A stretch of 64,000 nucleotides of DNA from assembly GCA_030424715.1 (NCBI GenBank), contig JAUHWH010000001.1, positions 558,001 to 622,000 of the forward strand, given 5' to 3'. This document shows positions 9,112-21,800 of this stretch, one piece after another; position 1 is the stretch's first letter; every line of letters starts with the position of its first letter. Origin of the DNA: Bdellovibrionia bacterium. GTDB taxonomy: Bacteria; Bdellovibrionota; Bdellovibrionia; Bdellovibrionales; JAGQZY01. Below the pieces are notes generated by a model. It was not told the DNA's origin, searched no databases, and worked only from the letters and a program-made list of their open reading frames with translations. A program made the position numbers and the translations under genes.

Positions 9112-9746
9112 CTAATGATATCAGTATTTTAGAAGAATTGATCCCGGGCATTAGTCCAGACCTTAAAGAGTCGTTCGAACGTTTTTTCTCAATAATCGAA
9201 CAATATAACGATAAAATTAACCTTGTTTCAAAGGGTACTGTTGCAAGGGCTGGCGTAAAACATTTTTCGGATTGTTACCAGGGCTTGATTTCAGTAATCG
9301 ATCCACTTTCGAATGAACATCCGATTTTTGATTTTGGTTCAGGAAATGGATTTCCAGGAATCATCGCAGGAATGATGATTCCCAAAAGTACGATCATTTT
9401 GGTTGAAAGGGATCAAAGAAAAGCTGAGTTTTTGAAAATTGCCTGCGACCGACTTGGGCTTAAAAATATAGAAGTCTATGGTGGAAGTGTAAACGATCTG
9501 GCCGACGGAAGTTGTCACAACATTATCAGCAGAGCAATGGCCCCTCTGCCTAAATTCCTATTAGAGACAAGAGCTGTCACTGCCCCCGGAGCTAATGCCT
9601 TTCTTTTTAAAAGCGATCACTGGTCTACTGAGTTTAGCTTGGTCCCTCCCCAAGTTTTTGAGTTTTGGGAGGTTGAAATGCACCATAGCTATGATCTACC
9701 CAATAATGATGCGGAACGCTTTATAATTCGCTGTTCCCGCAGGTGA
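9108..9746 (+). CDS. rsmG: 16S rRNA (guanine527-N7)-methyltransferase RsmG
   Basis: SAM-dependent methyltransferase that makes m7G527 in the 530 loop of 16S rRNA. The 212-residue protein has the family N-terminus ([17 protein letters not shown]), the SAM-binding loop [11 protein letters not shown] and the later [12 protein letters not shown] acidic motif. Its start overlaps the mnmG stop by four bases, indicating coupled translation. No clear terminator follows before the parS site at 9965. Confidence 0.94.
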   Translation: MTNDISILEELIPGISPDLKESFERFFSIIEQYNDKINLVSKGTVARAGVKHFSDCYQGLISVIDPLSNEHPIFDFGSGNGFPGIIAGMMIPKSTIILVERDQRKAEFLKIACDRLGLKNIEVYGGSVNDLADGSCHNIISRAMAPLPKFLLETRAVTAPGANAFLFKSDHWSTEFSLVPPQVFEFWEVEMHHSYDLPNNDAERFIIRCSRR

Positions 9747-9964
9747 GCCTATTTCATGGCTCTATCGCTGGATGCGGCGGTCCCCCGTCTCGTTTTTCTG
9801 GTTGTCTGCCGAATTTAGGATAAAATGGTATATAGACGCGCTTCTCGCAAAGTTTTCTAAAGTTCTGAGGGTCTAATCCGTGTTTTCGAGACTTTTCGCC
9901 CTTAATTGGTCAGGTTTTCAAGACACTTGGGCGTGGAGAGGGCTTTGATGCATTTTTGTTAAGA

Positions 9965-9980
9965 TGTTCCACGTGGAACA
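9965..9980. other. parS: parS centromere site 1
   Basis: The perfect 16-base palindrome TGTTCCACGTGGAACA is a canonical ParB-binding parS sequence. Here it lies inside a longer perfect palindrome of 24 bases (9961-9984). It is about 1.4 kb before parB and in the origin-proximal region, as expected. The 257-base spacer from 9747 to 10003 holds nothing else I can name. Confidence 0.93.
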
Positions 9981-10003
9981 TCTTCTTTTGCTTTCTATGA
10001 CGA

Positions 10004-10444
10004 CTAGAGTTCGATGGCTGTTCTATAACGATTGAGCCAAGGGCGAGCAAGAGGGTTCAGTTTTTTATCCACGAAATAGGCCTCCACCTCTTTTTCAGCC
10101 TGTTTTTTCAAGTTTTCATTGTTTTTTCGATCAACCAGGGAGTTGTAACGCTTTTTCCGCCGTATTTTTAGGAAAGCAAGCCACTGATTGATCTCTTTTT
10201 TGTACTTCTCACCTTGATGGATCTCTTTTTTAATACTATCCCGCAGCTCTCCATCGATATCCGGATCATTAAGAACACCCTTCACCTGCTGGAGTTCACT
10301 ATCCAGAGTAGTCAGGTCTTCTTGGAGGCTAGCTATTCGCTTATTCATATCTTCGACAGCCTTATCAGATGAAATATCATAGGTAATCTTAGACTCACAG
10401 CCGAATAATGTGGTCGCCAGAAGCAATATAATGAGGTTTCGCAT
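10004..10444 (-). CDS. Small predicted lipoprotein with coiled coil, between two parS sites
   Basis: Unrecognised exported protein of about 146 residues. The N-terminus MRNLIILLLATTLFGC is a classic lipoprotein signal with lipobox LFGC. The mature part is highly charged, with a predicted coiled coil (about residues 25-70: NKRIASLQEDL, LDSELQQVKGVL) and a Lys/Arg/Glu-rich second half. An alternative ATG four codons upstream (10456) overlaps parS site 2. Neither start has a strong ribosome site. The gene is the only minus-strand gene between rsmG and atpC and is bracketed by parS sites, so ParB binding would cover its promoter region. Confidence 0.7.
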   Translation of the reverse strand: MRNLIILLLATTLFGCESKITYDISSDKAVEDMNKRIASLQEDLTTLDSELQQVKGVLNDPDIDGELRDSIKKEIHQGEKYKKEINQWLAFLKIRRKKRYNSLVDRKNNENLKKQAEKEVEAYFVDKKLNPLARPWLNRYRTAIEL

Positions 10445-10455
10445 AAATATATACA

Positions 10456-10471
10456 TGTTCCACGTGGAACA
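10456..10471. other. parS: parS centromere site 2
   Basis: Second exact copy of TGTTCCACGTGGAACA, 491 bases from the first. It lies 62 bases upstream of parA, and its first bases overlap the alternative ATG (10456) of the minus-strand lipoprotein gene. ParB bound here could repress parA and the lipoprotein gene; this is inference from position. Confidence 0.93.
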
Positions 10472-10533
10472 TCGGCATTTCTACTTGAAAAGTTAACAAA
10501 ACAAGCCATACTTTTTCAAAAGGAAGGTTTTTT

Positions 10534-11349
10534 ATGGCCAAGGTAGTATGCATAGTTAACCAAAAAGGAGGAGTTGGTAAGACGACGTCCTCAGTGAACA
10601 TCTCAGCAGCCCTAGCCAGTATGGGTAAGCGAGTACTCATCGTGGATTTAGACCCTCAGGGGAACGCCTCGAGTGGGATAGGCCTTAAGCGGCATGAGTT
10701 CCAAGAGTCGAATGTCTATCATTTATTGATAGCTGAAGCGGAGATTCAAGATGTTATCTACAAAAGCCCATTCGAAAACCTTTCAGTGATTCCAGCGAAT
10801 GCTGACCTTGTTGGTGCTGAAATCGAGCTAGTGAACGAACACCAGCGGGAATTCCGGTTGAAAAAGGCTTTTTCCCTGATCCAGGACGATTTTGACTATA
10901 TATTTATTGATTGCCCGCCATCGTTGGGCCTATTGACTCTGAATGCATTGACCTCGGCCCAATCTTTTCTGGTGCCTCTGCAGTGTGAGTACTATGCCCT
11001 AGAAGGGTTAAGCCAACTCTTAAACACGGCCGGACTTGTTAAGAAGAGTTTAAACCCTGAATTAAAAATAGAGGGTATCCTTTTGACCATGTTTGATAGC
11101 CGAAACAACTTATCTCACCAAGTTGTTGGTGAGATACGTAGTCACTTTAGCGAAAAGGTATTCAAATCAGTAATACCGCGCAACGTCAGACTGAGTGAGG
11201 CGCCTAGTCACGGCCTACCCATTTTTGAATACGACAAAAAGTCAGTCGGTTCACGTAAGTATATGGAATTAGCTAAAGAAATTGTGGATAATAACGAAAA
11301 GGTGGTCACCACTTCACCAAATGAGGGAGAGCAACATGCCCAGCTTTGA
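10534..11349 (+). CDS. parA: Chromosome-partitioning ATPase ParA (Soj)
   Basis: Walker-type ATPase that binds nucleoid DNA nonspecifically and drives separation of ParB-parS complexes. It has 271 residues with the deviant Walker A KGGVGKTT (11-18, with signature lysine K11) and the acidic IDCPPSLGLLTLNAL motif. Like other chromosomal ParAs it lacks the extended N-terminal HTH of plasmid types. AAGGAAGG precedes the ATG. The stop lies inside the parB coding region, a 14-base overlap that couples the two. A weak promoter (TTGAAA at 10485-10490) lies just after parS site 2. Confidence 0.95.
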   Translation: MAKVVCIVNQKGGVGKTTSSVNISAALASMGKRVLIVDLDPQGNASSGIGLKRHEFQESNVYHLLIAEAEIQDVIYKSPFENLSVIPANADLVGAEIELVNEHQREFRLKKAFSLIQDDFDYIFIDCPPSLGLLTLNALTSAQSFLVPLQCEYYALEGLSQLLNTAGLVKKSLNPELKIEGILLTMFDSRNNLSHQVVGEIRSHFSEKVFKSVIPRNVRLSEAPSHGLPIFEYDKKSVGSRKYMELAKEIVDNNEKVVTTSPNEGEQHAQL

Positions 11350-12397
11350 TAGTCAAAAGAGCAATTCTGGGAAGAAGCGCCTAGGCAGAGGCTTGGGTAG
11401 TCTCCTGGAGACCAGCGCCAGTGATTTTGAAGATACTAAGGCTCCGGCGGCAAAAGACGCTACCCCAGACAGGTTGGAAAAAGAGAGTAGAAAGTTAGCT
11501 GCCAAGGCCGAAACCCCTTCGGCACAGCAAACAAAACCTAAGCAGAACACAGAAAAGACTACGCCCGTCCCAGAGAAGTCTAGTGTTAACAGTGACTTAG
11601 AGCCAGGAATGAGAGTCTGGAGTTTGGCTGTTGAGAAAGTCGTTCCCAACCAAACGCAGCCGCGAAAAGACTTTCTGAAAGAACCTTTGGCTGAACTCGC
11701 TCAATCAATCAAAGAACAAGGGGTTCTCCAGCCGATTACTGTTAGAAAAAAAGGCGATAAATATGAGATTATAGCCGGAGAAAGACGCTGGCGCGCTTCT
11801 CAGATAGCGGGTCTCCAAGAAGTACCGGCCATTGTCAGAGATGTGGGTGATCAAAAATCCATGGAATTGGCTCTTATTGAAAACCTTCAACGTGAAAACT
11901 TAAATCCCGTGGAAGAAGCCATGGGCTATCAACTATTAATCGATGATTACGAGCTGTCTCAGCAAGAATTAGCATCAAAAGTAGGCAAAAGCAGAAGTTC
12001 GGTTACTAATAGTCTGCGAGTTTTAACGTTGCCGCGCGACGTCAGGCAGATGCTTCGCCAGGGATTGATTTCAGTAGGTCACGCAAAAGTATTACTGGGC
12101 GTTGAAGACATCAAAGCCCAAACCAACTTGGCGAGGCAGGCGGTACAAAAGAAATTATCAGTCCGGGCATTAGAAAAAGAAGTTAATAAATCAAAACGTT
12201 CGAAGGCGTCAGATATTAACGGTTTAGACGTTAGTGAACGTTTGGCCAAAGGACTAGCCACTGATCTGCAGAAAGCGCTGGGCACAAAAGTTCAAATTCA
12301 GTACCAGGGGGGTAAGGGGAAGATTCAAATTTCCTTTTATTCTGATGACGAGTTATCGAGTCTCTGCGACAAAATTAAAAACAGCGGAAAAGCCTAG
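11336..12397 (+). CDS. parB: Chromosome-partitioning protein ParB
   Basis: CTP-dependent clamp that loads at parS and spreads along DNA. From ATG 11336 (ribosome site GAGGGAGAG) it has 353 residues. The order is an N-terminal ParA-stimulating motif (KRLGRGLGSLL), a long low-complexity linker rich in Ala/Lys/Pro, and the ParB nuclease-like/CTPase core. That core includes QPRKDF, a CTP-binding motif GERRWRAS, and ENLQRENLNPVEEA. A helix-turn-helix and a C-terminal dimer domain follow. The open frame could begin at 11282, but that has no support. The linker is longer than in many ParBs. Confidence 0.95.
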   Translation: MPSFDSQKSNSGKKRLGRGLGSLLETSASDFEDTKAPAAKDATPDRLEKESRKLAAKAETPSAQQTKPKQNTEKTTPVPEKSSVNSDLEPGMRVWSLAVEKVVPNQTQPRKDFLKEPLAELAQSIKEQGVLQPITVRKKGDKYEIIAGERRWRASQIAGLQEVPAIVRDVGDQKSMELALIENLQRENLNPVEEAMGYQLLIDDYELSQQELASKVGKSRSSVTNSLRVLTLPRDVRQMLRQGLISVGHAKVLLGVEDIKAQTNLARQAVQKKLSVRALEKEVNKSKRSKASDINGLDVSERLAKGLATDLQKALGTKVQIQYQGGKGKIQISFYSDDELSSLCDKIKNSGKA

Positions 12398-12414
12398 GAC
12401 CCTCAGGGGTCCTA
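12395..12414. terminator. Hairpin at the end of parB, possible weak terminator
   Basis: An 8-base perfect stem (TAGGACCC / GGGTCCTA) with a four-base loop starts in the parB stop codon. No T tract follows, so it may be an mRNA-stabilising hairpin and not an intrinsic terminator. Confidence 0.35.
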
Positions 12415-12442
12415 TCCCAAAACCCACGCCGTTCAAATTCAC

Positions 12443-12470
12443 TTGACCCTTCCGGTTAAGGGCTTTAAAT
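12443..12470 (+). promoter_or_regulatory. Possible promoter of the ATP synthase operon
   Basis: TTGACC (12443-12448) is followed after 16 bases by TTAAAT (12465-12470), 34 bases before the first ATP synthase gene. The -35 is good and the -10 moderate. It is the best candidate in the 107-base gap after parB. Confidence 0.35.
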
Positions 12471-12504
12471 CATACCTAAATTTCCAAAGAACGGTTGTAT
12501 ATAT

Positions 12505-12951
12505 ATGAGTCAAGTAATTGAGATCCTTACCTCCCTTGGCATAGACAGCACAGTCTATTTTCAATTCGGTATATTTTCTGTGGCCTTTATTTCTATGAAA
12601 TATATTGTTTTTAACCCCTACTTAGCGGCCTACGATGAAAGAGTTCGTCAAACCGTGGGTGGCCAAGAAGAGGCCCATCAGCTTTTAGAAGAGGCTGAAA
12701 AACAAGAAGCTCTCTTCGCCGCGGAAGCAAAAAAATTAAATGGAAGAATTAAAGAGATCTTTGGGACTTTCAACTTGAAAGCAAAAAAAGAAGTGGAAGA
12801 CATTTTGGGAACCGCAAAAAAAGAAGCCGAAGCGCAAACAGAATTGGCTCGTAAAGAACTTGAAGCTTCTGTTGCAGACGCTCGCAAAGAAATGGAAAGT
12901 CATATCCCAGAAATTTCCTCAAACATTCAAAACAAGTTTGTGAGGCAGTAG
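12505..12951 (+). CDS. ATP synthase F0 subunit b-type stalk protein (b')
   Basis: Peripheral-stalk subunit of the F1F0 ATP synthase, 148 residues. One N-terminal membrane helix (about residues 18-38, FQFGIFSVAFISMKYIVF) leads to the NPYLAAYDERVRQT segment, then a long Lys/Glu/Ala-rich helix expected to form the stalk coiled coil. It is followed by a second b-type gene two bases after its stop, so the stalk is probably a b/b' heterodimer. Which of the two is called b' is a convention; this one is first and has no cleavable signal. Confidence 0.85.
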   Translation: MSQVIEILTSLGIDSTVYFQFGIFSVAFISMKYIVFNPYLAAYDERVRQTVGGQEEAHQLLEEAEKQEALFAAEAKKLNGRIKEIFGTFNLKAKKEVEDILGTAKKEAEAQTELARKELEASVADARKEMESHIPEISSNIQNKFVRQ

Positions 12952-12952
12952 T

Positions 12953-13498
12953 ATGATTTTCTATCGACTGACTTTTTTGGTAACTTTACTGGCGTCTGTT
13001 CAAGCCTTTGCTGCCGCAGGTAGCGTGCCTGCAGGAACAGTGATTTCTCAATTGGCGAACCTAAGTATTTTGATCGGAGCGATTTATTTTTCCCAGAGAA
13101 AAAATATTGCTAAGGCCTTCGCGGACAAGAGAGAGTCTTTTTTGGCAAGCGTTCGGGCTGCTTCAAATTCTAAGAAAGAAGCAGAAGAAAAGCTGAAAGA
13201 GGTGAAGACCCGCGTTCAGAAAATGCAATCCACTTTTGACGCGCAAGTCGCCGAAGCTGAAAAGAATGCAGAAGAATCATATCGTTCACAACTTGCTGAC
13301 GGCAAAAATGAAGCTCTACGAATAAAAGAATCGGCGCAAACATCTTTAGAGTTTGAGACCCAAAAACAAATCGAAACTTTACGACTCGAGACGTTCCATA
13401 AGTCCGCCGGTCTAGCCGAGAAGAATCTGCAAAACCAAATGACTCCTGAACAGCTCAAAACGTGGAACAACAAATTTTCTCAAGAAGGGATGCACTAG
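12953..13498 (+). CDS. atpF: ATP synthase F0 subunit b
   Basis: Second stalk subunit, 181 residues. The N-terminus looks like a cleavable signal peptide (FLVTLLASVQAFAAAG), followed by a membrane helix (about residues 30-47, QLANLSILIGAIYFS) and a long charged coiled-coil tail. A signal peptide ahead of the b-subunit helix is unusual for the general family. The gene starts two bases after the preceding b-type gene and ends directly before atpH. Low sequence conservation is normal for b subunits, so position supports the call more than sequence does. Confidence 0.85.
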   Translation: MIFYRLTFLVTLLASVQAFAAAGSVPAGTVISQLANLSILIGAIYFSQRKNIAKAFADKRESFLASVRAASNSKKEAEEKLKEVKTRVQKMQSTFDAQVAEAEKNAEESYRSQLADGKNEALRIKESAQTSLEFETQKQIETLRLETFHKSAGLAEKNLQNQMTPEQLKTWNNKFSQEGMH

Positions 13499-14038
13499 AT
13501 GTCTCAACTTTCCGAGCGATACGCCACGGCTCTTTACGACGTCACTCAAAAAACCGGTAACACGGGCGAAGTTCTCGAAACATTGATGGCCCTTCGTGAA
13601 TCGTTGGCGGAGAACAAAATGATCGAAGAGGTCCTTAGCACTCCCTTAATTTCGGATGCTGAAAAAGAGGAGATCTTAAAAAAAGCTGTGGCTTCGTCGT
13701 TGACTGATGAACTCACCACTTTTTTTCAACTCCTCACGAAAAATAACAGACTTTCTGAACTGCCACAAATTGTCACGGCTTACCAAGAAAAAGTCTCTGC
13801 GGAGATGGGAATCGAAAGCGGTTCCGTTCGATCAGCCTCCGAATTATCCGACTCTGAAAAAAGCAGCGTTCAATCTTTGATCGAGAAAAAACTAGGTAAG
13901 AAAGTTGAACTTGAGTACTCGGTTGACCCTAAAATGGTAGGCGGTATCGAAGCGAAGGTTGGCAGCTACATTTTTGAAAACAGTATTAAAACCCATATGC
14001 AGAAATTAAATGATTTTATAACGAGGAGAGTACAATAA
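13499..14038 (+). CDS. atpH: ATP synthase F1 subunit delta
   Basis: Connects the top of F1 to the b stalk (OSCP-like). It has 179 residues, starting LSERYATALYDV, the typical delta N-terminus. The C-terminal region VEYSVDPKMVGGIEAKVGSYIFENSI is replaced here by a close variant ending with ITRRVQ-like residues. GAAGGG upstream of the ATG is the ribosome site. The stop is immediately followed by the atpA start. Confidence 0.95.
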   Translation: MSQLSERYATALYDVTQKTGNTGEVLETLMALRESLAENKMIEEVLSTPLISDAEKEEILKKAVASSLTDELTTFFQLLTKNNRLSELPQIVTAYQEKVSAEMGIESGSVRSASELSDSEKSSVQSLIEKKLGKKVELEYSVDPKMVGGIEAKVGSYIFENSIKTHMQKLNDFITRRVQ

Positions 14039-15559
14039 ATGGCTACTAAAATTCGCGCTGATGAAATAAGCCGTATCCTTAAAGAGCAAATTGAAAAATA
14101 TAACACCCAGCTTGAAGTCAAAGAAACAGGGACTGTGTTGTCCGTTGGAGATGGTGTGGCTCGGATTTATGGTCTACAAACGGCCATGGCCGGTGAGCTC
14201 GTTGAGTTCCCGGGTGACATCTTTGGGATGGTACTCAATCTCGAACAAGATTCTGTTGGTGTTGTTATCTTTGGTGAAGATAAAAACATTAAAGAGGGCG
14301 ATACTGTCAAAAGAACGCAAAAGATTGTGGAGGTCCCGGTTGGTGAAGGTCTTCTTGGTCGAGTTGTTGATGTGTTGGGTAATCCCATCGACGGCAAAGG
14401 ACCTATCGAAGCCAAAGAAAATCGCGTCATTGATATTAAAGCTCCAGGCATCGTTGCAAGACAACCTGTTCACGAACCTCTTCAAACCGGAATTAAAGCC
14501 ATCGATTCCATGATTCCTATTGGGCGAGGCCAACGAGAACTTATCATTGGAGATCGACAGACTGGAAAAACTGCGATCGCAATCGACACAATTATCAATC
14601 AAAAAGGCAAAGACGTTCAGTGTTTCTATGTTGCCATTGGACAAAAGCAATCCACTATCGCTCTCGTCGTTGAAAAACTTCGAGAGGCCGGAGCACTTGA
14701 CTATACAACTATCATTGCCGCTGGAGCCTCCGCCCCAGCTCCCATGCAGTATCTTGCACCCTATGCCGGAACAGCGATGGCAGAATACTTCAGAGATTCA
14801 GGGCGCCACGCACTTATCGTCTATGACGATTTGACAAAGCAAGCACAAGCCTATCGTCAACTGTCGTTACTTTTGCGTCGCCCACCGGGTCGCGAAGCCT
14901 ATCCGGGAGATGTGTTCTACGTTCACTCAAGACTTCTCGAGCGCGCCGCCAAAATGTCTGATGCTGAGGGCGGTGGATCACTAACGGCGCTTCCGATTAT
15001 TGAGACTCAGGCCGGTGATATCTCCGCTTATATTCCGACAAACGTGATCTCCATCACTGATGGACAGATATTCCTTCTTGGTGATTTATTTCATAAAGGG
15101 ATTCGTCCAGCGGTTGACGTTGGTAAGTCAGTGTCTCGAGTGGGCGGAGCCGCCCAGATTAAGGCCATGAAAAAGGTCGGTGGAACTTTAAAACTCGCTC
15201 TTGCTCAATATCGCGAGCTCGAGGCTTTCGCAGCCTTTGCATCAGATTTGGATCCGGCTTCTAAAGCGCAGCTTGCTCGAGGTGAGCGTTTGGTTGAACT
15301 CTTAAAGCAAGCTCAGTACACGCCATATGAAGTGGCTGATCAGATTATCGGTATTTATGCGGCCTCAAAAGGCGCTGTCGATGATCTCCAAGTTAAAGAC
15401 GTGCAAAGGTTCGAAGCGGAGTTTCTACAATTTGTAAAACAAAAATTTTCAGGTGTTATTGATGGGATCAATAAAGAGAAAAAGTTGTCTGATTCGGTTG
15501 TTGCTGATCTCGATTCTGCAATTACCGAGTTTAAAGCGACGTTTGAACCATCGAAATAG
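14039..15559 (+). CDS. atpA: ATP synthase F1 subunit alpha
   Basis: Non-catalytic nucleotide-binding subunit of F1. It is 506 residues long with Walker A GDRQTGKT (171-178), the family pattern [13 protein letters not shown], and the alpha/beta signature region near [15 protein letters not shown]. The start [18 protein letters not shown] matches the alpha N-terminal helix that binds delta. A GAGGAG run lies upstream in the end of atpH. Ten bases separate it from atpG. Confidence 0.98.
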   Translation: MATKIRADEISRILKEQIEKYNTQLEVKETGTVLSVGDGVARIYGLQTAMAGELVEFPGDIFGMVLNLEQDSVGVVIFGEDKNIKEGDTVKRTQKIVEVPVGEGLLGRVVDVLGNPIDGKGPIEAKENRVIDIKAPGIVARQPVHEPLQTGIKAIDSMIPIGRGQRELIIGDRQTGKTAIAIDTIINQKGKDVQCFYVAIGQKQSTIALVVEKLREAGALDYTTIIAAGASAPAPMQYLAPYAGTAMAEYFRDSGRHALIVYDDLTKQAQAYRQLSLLLRRPPGREAYPGDVFYVHSRLLERAAKMSDAEGGGSLTALPIIETQAGDISAYIPTNVISITDGQIFLLGDLFHKGIRPAVDVGKSVSRVGGAAQIKAMKKVGGTLKLALAQYRELEAFAAFASDLDPASKAQLARGERLVELLKQAQYTPYEVADQIIGIYAASKGAVDDLQVKDVQRFEAEFLQFVKQKFSGVIDGINKEKKLSDSVVADLDSAITEFKATFEPSK

Positions 15560-15568
15560 GGTGAATGA

Positions 15569-17920
<2,352 letters not shown>

Positions 17921-17921
<1 letters not shown>

Positions 17922-18328
17922 TGTTTGCGCTTAATATAGTCACTCCCAACAAAAAACTAGTGGCAGGTGCAGAGATGGAAGAAGTCTTTGTCCCCGCTTT
18001 CAGAGGTGAACTCAATATACTCCCGGGACACGCACCGCTTGTGAGCACCCTGAGCGAGGGCGTTCTAAAGTATCGCCTAAAGGGAACCTCAGGAACCAAT
18101 GCCGTGGCGATCTCTTGGGGCTATATAGAAATCACCCCTGATGGCGTGAATATTCTAGCTGAGACTGCAGAAGAAAAGTCCGAAATTGATCTAGAGCGCG
18201 CCAAAGAAGCCCTTAAAACGGCAGAAGATTCGTTGCATGCTCCGGGTGTTACCCCCGAAGATATTGAGAAATATCATCGTAAGAGAAAGAGAGCCGAAGC
18301 GCGCATCAGCGTTGTATCGGAGCAATAA
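17921..18328 (+). CDS. atpC: ATP synthase F1 subunit epsilon
   Basis: Rotor subunit that couples gamma to the c ring and can inhibit ATP hydrolysis. It has 135 residues: an N-terminal beta sandwich (VPAFRGELNILPGHAPLVSTL, the family signature in part) and two C-terminal helices with ERAKEALKTAE and YHRKRKRAEARI. It overlaps atpD by one base. A clear intrinsic terminator follows. The a and c subunit genes (atpB, atpE) are not in this operon or elsewhere in the window. Confidence 0.96.
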
Positions 18329-18860
18329 GATCTGTTGCAACGGTTCGACTTTTACGTCTGGTATAAAATAGGGGCCGTTTAGGCTCCTTTTTTATTGAAT
18401 TGGGGGGAAGTCTTTTGGGGGTATGGTAAGCCGTGCTTTCGCAAAGGTCGTCTTATCATTCCTCACCCACCAAAAATAGTTATTGATAGCATAAGACATC
18501 CTTATGGAAAGGTGTCTCGCTTTTAAGCTGACATCCGAATTTGGCAAGAAAACCAAGATCCAAGACTCAAAAGCCGTTTTCTGAGATCAGATAGGTTTAA
18601 ATCACCTTAGAGCAAAGTACTTCTTTCAAAATCTCCTTATTACGGGCACTTGAATGTGGCCCTCATTTGGGCAAACTTTCTCTTATGGGCGCCATAAGTA
18701 ATTGGAAATACTAGCTGAATATCTTTCAGTGGTGTCAAATTCTACCATGTAACATTTACCCCAGTGGCAATTAGCATTGATCTTTTATCTCAAAAGAGAG
18801 ATTTTTGTTGTCTGATTTATTGGGATTAACGGGGGGGCACAAACATTAGGGGCCTTTATC
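18329..18860. other. Non-coding gap between the ATP synthase operon and the exported-protein block
   Basis: This 532-base gap holds the atpC terminator near its start and a second weak hairpin at 18494-18517 (AGACATC / GGTGTCT, then CGCTTTT). AGGGG lies about 11 bases before the next ATG as a ribosome site. I see no open frame, tRNA or known RNA motif. The promoter of the 18861 gene must lie here, but I could not pick a convincing one. Confidence 0.6.
18369..18393 (+). terminator. Intrinsic terminator of the ATP synthase operon
   Basis: Stem AGGGGCC / GGCTCCT (one G-U pair), loop of five, followed by TTTTTT. It is 41 bases after the atpC stop. Confidence 0.85.
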
Positions 18861-21800
18861 ATGAAACGAAGTTTCACCGTTGCCATTCCAGCAATGATCA
18901 TCTTGTTATTTTCATCATTGTTCTTTGCATCTTGTACATACGTCACACCGGAAGCTGAAAATCCTAATCCAGGGTTAGAGAAAGACAACGTAAAGTATCT
19001 CGTTACCGATGGTGTTCTCGCTCTTAAAAAAGAGGTCCTCGGTTACGAAACCAACCAACAAACCAATCAGGTAAAAGAACCTGTCGGAAAGCTTTGGCTT
19101 TGTGGCTGGGCGCCCGTTTCCAGCGGCGGTGGTGTTAAAGGTTGGGGCGGATTAACAAATACGCCTTACAACACTCGCCATTGTAATATGGAAATGCGCA
19201 TCTCTAAAGATGGTCGAAATCTTTTGGCAAAAAATGTGGATCTCAACTACCCCGGCGACTTTGAAAAATGGGATCTTCTTTTTACGATCCCCATCCTTCA
19301 ACATTACTTCTATGAAAAAGAAGTGGACTCAAGAGGCCGCGAGCTGAATCGTTACGCAAAAGTATCGGATCGAAAGAACTGGAAACTGGCTCCGATCATG
19401 GATCTTGACCTGAGAGGCATAAAGTTTGAAGACAAAACAAAAAGTCCAGAGGGGTTCTCTACAGTAGCGTCGATCCTGCAGGCAGCGGGAGGATCACTCA
19501 CGGATGTTTACGATATTGAAATATCGAAAGAGAACGATCAACAGTTTATTGGATTTACAGCCACAAGAACACACAGTTTCTACGGCTCTCTCATTCAAAA
19601 CGAATGGCGCTTTAACTTCCTCGAAATCAAAGAAAACCCCGGGTTCAAAAAAACGGCTTACAACACTCGTAGCGCCAAATACATGAACATCCTTCACGTT
19701 CTCGGGAATCAGCCAAATGGTGACCGTGCCGACGAAGTCAATTGGGCTGCCCATTGGGATGTGTCTGAGCCCGTTGAATTTTGCATTAACGGTTTTCCTG
19801 AAGACTGGCGTGGGTATCAAAACATCGGTCAAGATGTGATCGATGAGATGAACGCGGCCATGGAAAAAATCGGTGCCGTGAAAAAGGGCCAGAAGGCGTT
19901 TGTGGTGTCCACCAAAAAGCCCAAGTACCACTTTGACTTAAGGTGCCCAAGTATTTCGTGGGTGGATGATCCCATTCTCTCGTTCCGTGCCCCCTTGGGA
20001 ATTGGGTTAGTTAACACCAACGTCGCCACGGGCGAAATTCTTTGGGGTGGTGCTGTGATTTGGGGCGGTCTTATCGATCGCATTATCAACAGAGACAGCG
20101 AGTCAGCGGTAGACGCGATGGCCAATGCAACTCACAAAATGCTGCAAGACATTGATGGCCTAAAAAACAATCCCTACTTCGAAGACATCGGTGCACAATT
20201 GCAACTCAATAAGTGGTCTCGTGGTGCCCTTGGTTACAATAACCTTCAGACCCTAGTTGAAAAAACAATGGGTCAAAGAGAAGAAAGCACCTTTGACCAA
20301 GTGGCGCAATTTCGAGAAGAAACCCTTGCCCGACTCGACAAATTTGAGAAAGAGGAGAACCCCGAACAAAGAGAGGCCATGTTAAACAACTTGATTCAAG
20401 ACCTTCAAGTCGTAGAACGAATCAAGGACTTTTCGATTGATGGCCAGTCTATAGAGCCCCTTAGCTTGTCCGATTCTGATCTTGCCTTTGATGCACGATA
20501 CAATCCGACGGAACAAGAATTCATTGATGATTTGAATCGTTTTACGGGATTTGTAAAAAGCGTTTCCTATACTGGTGATGAGAAAACCAGCCTTGCCAAC
20601 GCCCAAGGACACATGGACATCGATCAGGCCACTCGCTTGGCCCGTGAATTTATCTCAACTCACGCCGAGCTACCCTTTGACTACGACAACCGTTTTGAAA
20701 ACCATTATGACGCCTGGGCCTCGGCCACAAGCTCGATGGCTGGTCTCGAGAAAGCCGCCGCTGCTTATTCGACAATCAAAAACGTCACGTTGCACGAACT
20801 CGGTCACGTGGTCGGGCTCGGTCACCAATTTGAAGGCAACCGCATGCCCGTTCGTGGCACCGTACCCGACAAAGTTTACGATGCTTTGGCGGCAGAGGTT
20901 CCGAATCGTCACAACTATAGCTCGATCATGGATTACCAGAGCGGTCATACTGAAGTGTCTTTACCGAAAGAAAAAGTAAAGATGCAGGTTCAAGATGAGC
21001 TTACTTTGGCATATCTCTATAATCAGCAGTACGCCACATACCGAGCGGGTGACGAAGATTGGACCTTTTTTACGGTCCGAGAAGACGGCATCATTCCCGT
21101 TGAGACGCCCATGAACGGAAACATGTATCCGGCTCGTTACATGCCCCAGTGTTCGGATCTCGATGCGCTCTTGGCATCAAGCCCCTACTGCCGCCGTTGG
21201 GACCGGGGTCACGATGCACCAACGATGGTCGAAGAAAATTTGAAAGAGTACACAGATTCTTTTATCTCACAACTGAATTCATTCACCGAAGCGACAGGAT
21301 CCAATCCTTACTTTGCTAAGTACCGATTGTGGGCCAGCACCTATCGCCTAATGAACTACAATCGTGCTTTCTACGATACCATGAGATATCATCTATCGAA
21401 CAACGACGTTTACCAAAGTGCTTTTCGAAAAATTAGAAACAGCGAAAGTGCGTTGTTGAGCTTTTCAAAAGCTTGTATCGACCCCACCCAAGCCACCGAT
21501 GATACCTGGGGTGTGGAGTTTGCGAAACTGGCCATCCAGCCACTTTATACGGAGGCAGGAGCCAACACTCTCGAAGAGCTTCAACGCGGACAGAGTCAGG
21601 CAAGTTACCAAGCTTTGTACAGTCAGTACAAGAGCATCGTCGGCAATACCAACACGCGGGACCTTGATGCCGATGGTTTTGATCGCCTTGAAGAAAAACT
21701 AAATGCTAATGGCCTTGCTTTCTCGGAGATGCAAAAACTGTGTCGAGCATCGAAGCGCTCTCTCGATGTAGCGAAACTGTTGTTGAGCCTTAAGGGCCCC

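Noticed and set aside
14174-14650. 158-codon minus-strand open frame inside atpA
   Set aside because: Shadow of a highly conserved gene.
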